Source of the DNA: UBA4416 sp040387475
GTDB lineage: Bacteria; Bacteroidota; Bacteroidia; B-17B0; Aurantibacillaceae
Reading direction: 5' to 3'
Assembly (NCBI GenBank): GCA_040387475.1
Contig: JAZKDT010000035.1
Location: 1 to 64,000 of the forward strand
DNA length: 64,000 nucleotides
Shown here: piece by piece, positions 60,664 through 64,000 of the stretch
How positions within the stretch are numbered: the stretch's first letter is position 1
Layout of the letters: the number at the start of each line of letters is the position of its first letter
Notes under the pieces: generated by a model
The model's database searches: none
The model's input: the letters and a program-made list of their open reading frames with translations, nothing else
What the model was told of the DNA's origin: nothing
Made by a program: the position numbers and the translations under genes

Positions 60664-61554
60664 TTATTGGCCCGGCGCATTAAATTCGTTGCGCTCAACG
60701 TACTCAATAATTTTGCTGGCAATGTCAATTCCTGTTGCACCTTCAATACCTTCCAATCCGGGCGATGAATTTACTTCCATAACCAAAGGTCCACGATCGC
60801 TTTGTAGTAAATCAACACCGGCAATGCCCAGCCCTAGTTTTTTTGCAGATTTAATAGCAGTGGCTCTTTCTTCGTCGCTTAACTGAATGAGAGAAGCTGT
60901 GCCTCCTCTGTGTAAATTACTTCTGAATTCACCTTCTTTTGCCTGGCGTTTCATAGCTCCTACAATTTGTCCGTCAACTACAAATACGCGTATATCAGCG
61001 CCTTTCGACTCTTTGATGTATTCCTGAACTAACATATTGGCATCTAACTTTAAAAATGCTTCAATTACCGATTTGGCTGCTTTATCATTTTCTGCTAAAA
61101 TAACGCCAATGCCCTGGGTGCCCTCCAGTAATTTTACAACGCATGGTGCGCCGCCAATACTGGCAATTACCGATTCAATATCTTTTGGTTCATTTGCAAA
61201 TGCCGATTTAGGCATACCTATGCCTGCACGAGCCAAAATTTGGAGGCTACGAAGCTTGTCTCTTGATCTTACCAGCGCTTGTGATTCAACCGCGGTAAAA
61301 ATTTTCATCATTTCAAACTGTCGTACTACGGCAGAGCCATAAAATGTGGCGCTGGCACCAATACGCGGAATCACCGCATTTACACCAGTTACTTCTTTTC
61401 CGTTGTAATAAATATGCGGACGACTTTGCTCAATAACCAGAACACATTTCATGTGATCTAATAATAACACTTCATGTCCGCGAGACTCTGCAGCTTCAAT
61501 CAATCGTTTGGTTGAGTATAAATTTCTGTTACGGGATAAAATAGCAATTTTCAT
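60664..61554 (-). CDS. rimK: ATP-grasp amino-acid ligase, RimK (ribosomal protein S6 glutamate ligase) type
   Basis: 296-residue ATP-grasp ligase. N-terminal domain opens MKIAILSRNRNLYSTKRL; the ATP-grasp core has CVVKLLEGTQGIGVILAEN, MLVQEYIKESKGADIRVFVVDG and the metal-binding VMEVNSSPGLEGIEGATG. RimK adds glutamate residues to the C-terminus of ribosomal protein S6; some close relatives act on other peptides. The length and motifs fit the RimK type. It heads a cluster with a retropepsin-like protein upstream and a membrane protein and aspartoacylase-like hydrolase downstream. Confidence 0.93.
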   Translation of the reverse strand: MKIAILSRNRNLYSTKRLIEAAESRGHEVLLLDHMKCVLVIEQSRPHIYYNGKEVTGVNAVIPRIGASATFYGSAVVRQFEMMKIFTAVESQALVRSRDKLRSLQILARAGIGMPKSAFANEPKDIESVIASIGGAPCVVKLLEGTQGIGVILAENDKAAKSVIEAFLKLDANMLVQEYIKESKGADIRVFVVDGQIVGAMKRQAKEGEFRSNLHRGGTASLIQLSDEERATAIKSAKKLGLGIAGVDLLQSDRGPLVMEVNSSPGLEGIEGATGIDIASKIIEYVERNEFNAPGQ

Positions 61555-61622
61555 GTGTAGAGTTTTTTGGATTCGTTATACGTTAATTTGCAGTTTGTTT
61601 TTAGCGTATGACTATTTAAAAT

Positions 61623-62063
61623 TTAAATGAGCAATGTTTTTAAATTTAAACCATTTGTGTAAATCAGGTTTACATCGATGATGAATTTTCCTTTGAGTAA
61701 CCGCCGCCCTATCAGCACGGGATAGCGCATGTTACCACGGTCGCTTAAAGATATGGTTGTGTTTATTTTCTTTCGTCCGATAGTGATTAACGTTTTAATA
61801 ATGTAACGCTCTTCCATTTCACCAAACGAATTTTTTATTTTTTTCTGTGTAAATTCTTCTACTGTGTAGGTTGTGTTATTGAACAATCTGAAACTTAAAA
61901 TGGATTTATCGTCCCTCGTTATTAATTCAATGTGATTACAGTCGATAGCACAGGTGTAAGCGCCCGTGTCAATTTTAGCTTCCACCTGTTCAATATCTAA
62001 TAATGGAAAGTGGATATATTCCCGTCTTCCAATGATCTTTACTTTATATTTTTTTGGCTGCAT
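61623..62063 (-). CDS. retropepsin-like protease, RimB type
   Basis: 146 residues. The active-site-like motif AKIDTGAYTCAIDC resembles the single-domain aspartic protease D-T/S-G triplet, and RYPVLIGRRLLKGKFIIDV is the conserved C-terminal part. Older annotation calls this family ATP-dependent zinc protease; in Pseudomonas a member called RimB acts with RimK and RimA to control S6 glutamylation. It is 68 bases upstream of rimK on the same strand, consistent with that partnership. Only one Asp-Thr-Gly triplet is present, so the enzyme should work as a dimer. Confidence 0.85.
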   Translation of the reverse strand: MQPKKYKVKIIGRREYIHFPLLDIEQVEAKIDTGAYTCAIDCNHIELITRDDKSILSFRLFNNTTYTVEEFTQKKIKNSFGEMEERYIIKTLITIGRKKINTTISLSDRGNMRYPVLIGRRLLKGKFIIDVNLIYTNGLNLKTLLI

Positions 62064-62119
62064 ATAATACTATACCAAATTAATTAATTTACTGATAAAC
62101 AAAAATTATTTAACAGGCA

Positions 62120-64000
62120 TTACTCTAAAAAATAAATATCCTCAAACGGGGAATTGATAGGAGAACCTAAGTTAACCGGCGGAGACCATGCTTCCGCTTT
62201 TTCGTCCCATACACTTTTAAAGATGTCGTAATCACCCATATTTTCATAACCTTTCGAGGAAAAGTAAAGCGTTTTGCCATCTTTGGAAAGGGAAGGATAC
62301 TCTTCGTCAAGGTTACTGTTGATAGCCGTCATATTTTGAGGAAGGGGCGCCCATTTGCCGTTGGCCAGTTTCTTCAACATATAAATATCTTTACCTTTTG
62401 TTTCATCTTCGCCGTAACTCGAAAACAGGATGGTGTTTTTATCGGGGGCGAGGTACAATAATGATTTAAAATTTTTTTTGATATCAACCGGTGATCTCAT
62501 ATCATCGGTGATCACTAATATTTTTGCGCCCGACTCAATTTGCAGCAATGAATTTTGAATGGCATTTTGCTCAATATGCTTGCGACCGTATACTTCCAGA
62601 ACCAAAGGGTTATTCACAAGCTTAATACCATTTTGGCAGTATATCATTTCCTGTTCTATTTTATTGCCCGTCATATCTTCGGGTTTGCAAACAGTCATAT
62701 ATTTTTTGTAGTAATTAAGAGCAGTAGCAAAGCGATAACTCATTTGATTTGATTTAGCCAGGTAATAGTATACATCAACCGGCACTGTTTTTTGTGATTC
62801 GCATGATTCGAAAGCTAAGATACAATTGGTTTTATCTTTTTTAGTTTTAAATAAACATAGGCCATAACGGTAAGCATCCATGGGAGACAGGTCGATGAAT
62901 AAATCGAGGTTATGATAGATCAGGGCCGCTTCCTGGTAAACATGTTGATTATAGAGTTGCAGCGCCAGCGCCAGGTCTTCCTGATCCTTCGCCATCTCTT
63001 CGGCCGTGCGTTTGGGCTTTTTCGACTTCACTGCTTTTTGTTCAGAAGCAGCTTTATCTTTGGTTACAGCGGCTAACGTAGGTTTAGGCGCCGCATCAAA
63101 AGATATTTTGGCAGCTTCGGCTTCAGTAAAGTAGTTCGACACTTTGAGCGTTTTTTGAGTGCCAACTGTTTGTAATTTGAGCGTTTGTTTTAATTCGAAT
63201 TCCCCTTTTTTATCCGGAACTTCAAAGGAGCCAGGTTGGCCCGAATAGCTTTCCGATTCAACCGACATGTCATATTTGTTGCCGGGAACCAATACCATTA
63301 AATACTGACCGGTAGCAGGGTTTGTTTTGTAAACACCGGCAATTTCGCCTGTGTTGGAATTATACACTGTAATATAAGCGTCTTTTTTAACAGCCGTGTC
63401 GGCAGCACTAAATTGCCCTTTGATGATAGAACTGGCTAACTCCTGCTGGGGTAATTTAACCTGTATGTATTCGTAGCTGTTATTTTTTCGGTTGGTGCAA
63501 TACGAAGCCGTTTGGTTAGATTCATCCGGTATAAATAAAAAATCATCATAAGTTGAATTAATGGGATAACCGAGGTTTACCGGTTTTGACCACGAAGAGA
63601 GAGAATCTTTGCGCGTACATTTAAAAATATCATAACCACCCATGCTGTTATGTCCTTTAGAAGAAAAATACAACGTATTGCCATCTTTTGCCAGGTAGGG
63701 ATAATTTTCATCATACGGACTGTTGATTTCAGGGCCAATACCAATGTACTGGCTTGGGCTCATGGTGCCGTTAGGCAGCATATTATTTTTATAAAGGTCG
63801 GTGTGATTTTGTTCTTTTTCGCCGTAGCTGGCGTGATAATATTCGCGAGGGTTGGTGCTGCATAATAAAAAAGACGCTTGCTTTTTCTTATCAATAGACG
63901 ATGCAAAAAAATCGGGTTTAGGTTTTACTTTTTCATTAATAAGATCAGGATTATAACTTGCCAGCATAGTTTCTAATTGTATAGGCGTACGCTTTACAAC
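62120..64000 (-). CDS. PD40 beta-propeller/TPR envelope protein, 5' end beyond the window
   Basis: At least 626 residues; the reading frame stays open to base 64000, upstream of an internal ATG at 63967, so the N-terminus and any signal peptide lie outside. Two PD40 blocks with near-identical blades occur: YLAKDGNTLYFSSKGHNSMG early and SLSKDGKTLYFSSKGYENMG late, each ending in PINS-x-x-x-D. Between them sit a carboxypeptidase-regulatory-like beta domain, a Lys-rich linker and TPR-like helices with YPxxLCLFKTKK-type repeats. There is no OmpA domain at the C-terminus. Related in parts to the PorE-like protein at 16205, but arranged differently. Function unknown. Confidence 0.8.
   Translation of the reverse strand, partial: VVKRTPIQLETMLASYNPDLINEKVKPKPDFFASSIDKKKQASFLLCSTNPREYYHASYGEKEQNHTDLYKNNMLPNGTMSPSQYIGIGPEINSPYDENYPYLAKDGNTLYFSSKGHNSMGGYDIFKCTRKDSLSSWSKPVNLGYPINSTYDDFLFIPDESNQTASYCTNRKNNSYEYIQVKLPQQELASSIIKGQFSAADTAVKKDAYITVYNSNTGEIAGVYKTNPATGQYLMVLVPGNKYDMSVESESYSGQPGSFEVPDKKGEFELKQTLKLQTVGTQKTLKVSNYFTEAEAAKISFDAAPKPTLAAVTKDKAASEQKAVKSKKPKRTAEEMAKDQEDLALALQLYNQHVYQEAALIYHNLDLFIDLSPMDAYRYGLCLFKTKKDKTNCILAFESCESQKTVPVDVYYYLAKSNQMSYRFATALNYYKKYMTVCKPEDMTGNKIEQEMIYCQNGIKLVNNPLVLEVYGRKHIEQNAIQNSLLQIESGAKILVITDDMRSPVDIKKNFKSLLYLAPDKNTILFSSYGEDETKGKDIYMLKKLANGKWAPLPQNMTAINSNLDEEYPSLSKDGKTLYFSSKGYENMGDYDIFKSVWDEKAEAWSPPVNLGSPINSPFEDIYFLE

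Noticed and set aside
1..64000. tRNA, rRNA, IS elements, prophage, toxin-antitoxin pairs
   Set aside because: I looked for cloverleaf ends, transposase motifs and small paired ORFs and recognised none; a covariance-model scan would be needed to exclude small RNAs.

Overview
The window comes from an AT-rich member of the Bacteroidota (Bacteroidetes). Several independent signs agree. Two proteins end in type A and one in type B (gliding-motility-associated) C-terminal sorting domains of the type IX secretion system (T9SS). A PorP/SprF-family outer-membrane protein and a PorE-like OmpA protein sit in the same operon as a giant adhesin. There is a YtxJ-type bacilliredoxin (bacillithiol chemistry), a SecA of over 1,100 residues, and promoters of the phylum-specific form TTTG-N19-TAnnTTTG, the clearest one in front of rplU. 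I would not assign an order or genus from the sequence alone.

Layout. 1-4.1 kb (+): ribosomal genes rplU-rpmA, a terminator, then a lipoprotein, a secreted M64 metallopeptidase and serS run together. 4.1-8.2 kb (-): a 1,342-residue secreted T9SS protein. 8.5-10 kb (+): a membrane histidine kinase. 10.1-12.4 kb (-): four overlapping genes (DoxX-like, DUF2071, a membrane-anchored methyltransferase-like protein, a small membrane protein). 12.4-14.8 kb (-): bifunctional nuclease, then etfBA. 15.2-16.1 kb (+): pyruvate dehydrogenase E1 beta. 16.2-29.9 kb (-): the centrepiece, a tight four-gene operon made of a 148-residue exported protein, a 3,344-residue surface protein with 29 plus 5 tandem Ig-like repeats, a PorP/SprF-family protein, and a TPR/PD40/OmpA protein. 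30.2-33.6 kb (+), divergent from it: receiver, hybrid kinase with HPt, receiver. 33.6-36.9 kb (-): secA. 37.3-41 kb (+): a LytS-like beta-propeller sensor kinase and its LytTR regulator. 41.1-45.4 kb (-): a secreted metzincin-like protein built from the same Ig-like repeat family. 45.6-47 kb (+): a PhoH/PIN ATPase.

The last quarter holds mostly housekeeping genes: YbaB, an RNA m5C methyltransferase, a frameshifted outer-membrane barrel gene, recX, hemW, ung, a tiny lipoprotein paired with ytxJ, osmC, lipA and a BamA-like protein. It ends with a minus-strand rimB-like/rimK/membrane-protein/aspartoacylase-like cluster and a PD40 protein cut by the window end.

How it fits together. The T9SS theme dominates: three very large repeat-rich exported proteins, and for the type B one a dedicated PorP/SprF partner next door, as in the SprB/SprF arrangement of gliding Bacteroidota. 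Two signalling modules flank these genes, but regulation of the adhesin by either is only inference from position. No rRNA, tRNA, CRISPR array, IS element or phage gene was recognised. Non-coding items of interest are a two-hairpin element at 47,581-47,694, an imperfect inverted repeat between recX and hemW, and a palindrome plus direct repeats in front of the LytS-like kinase.
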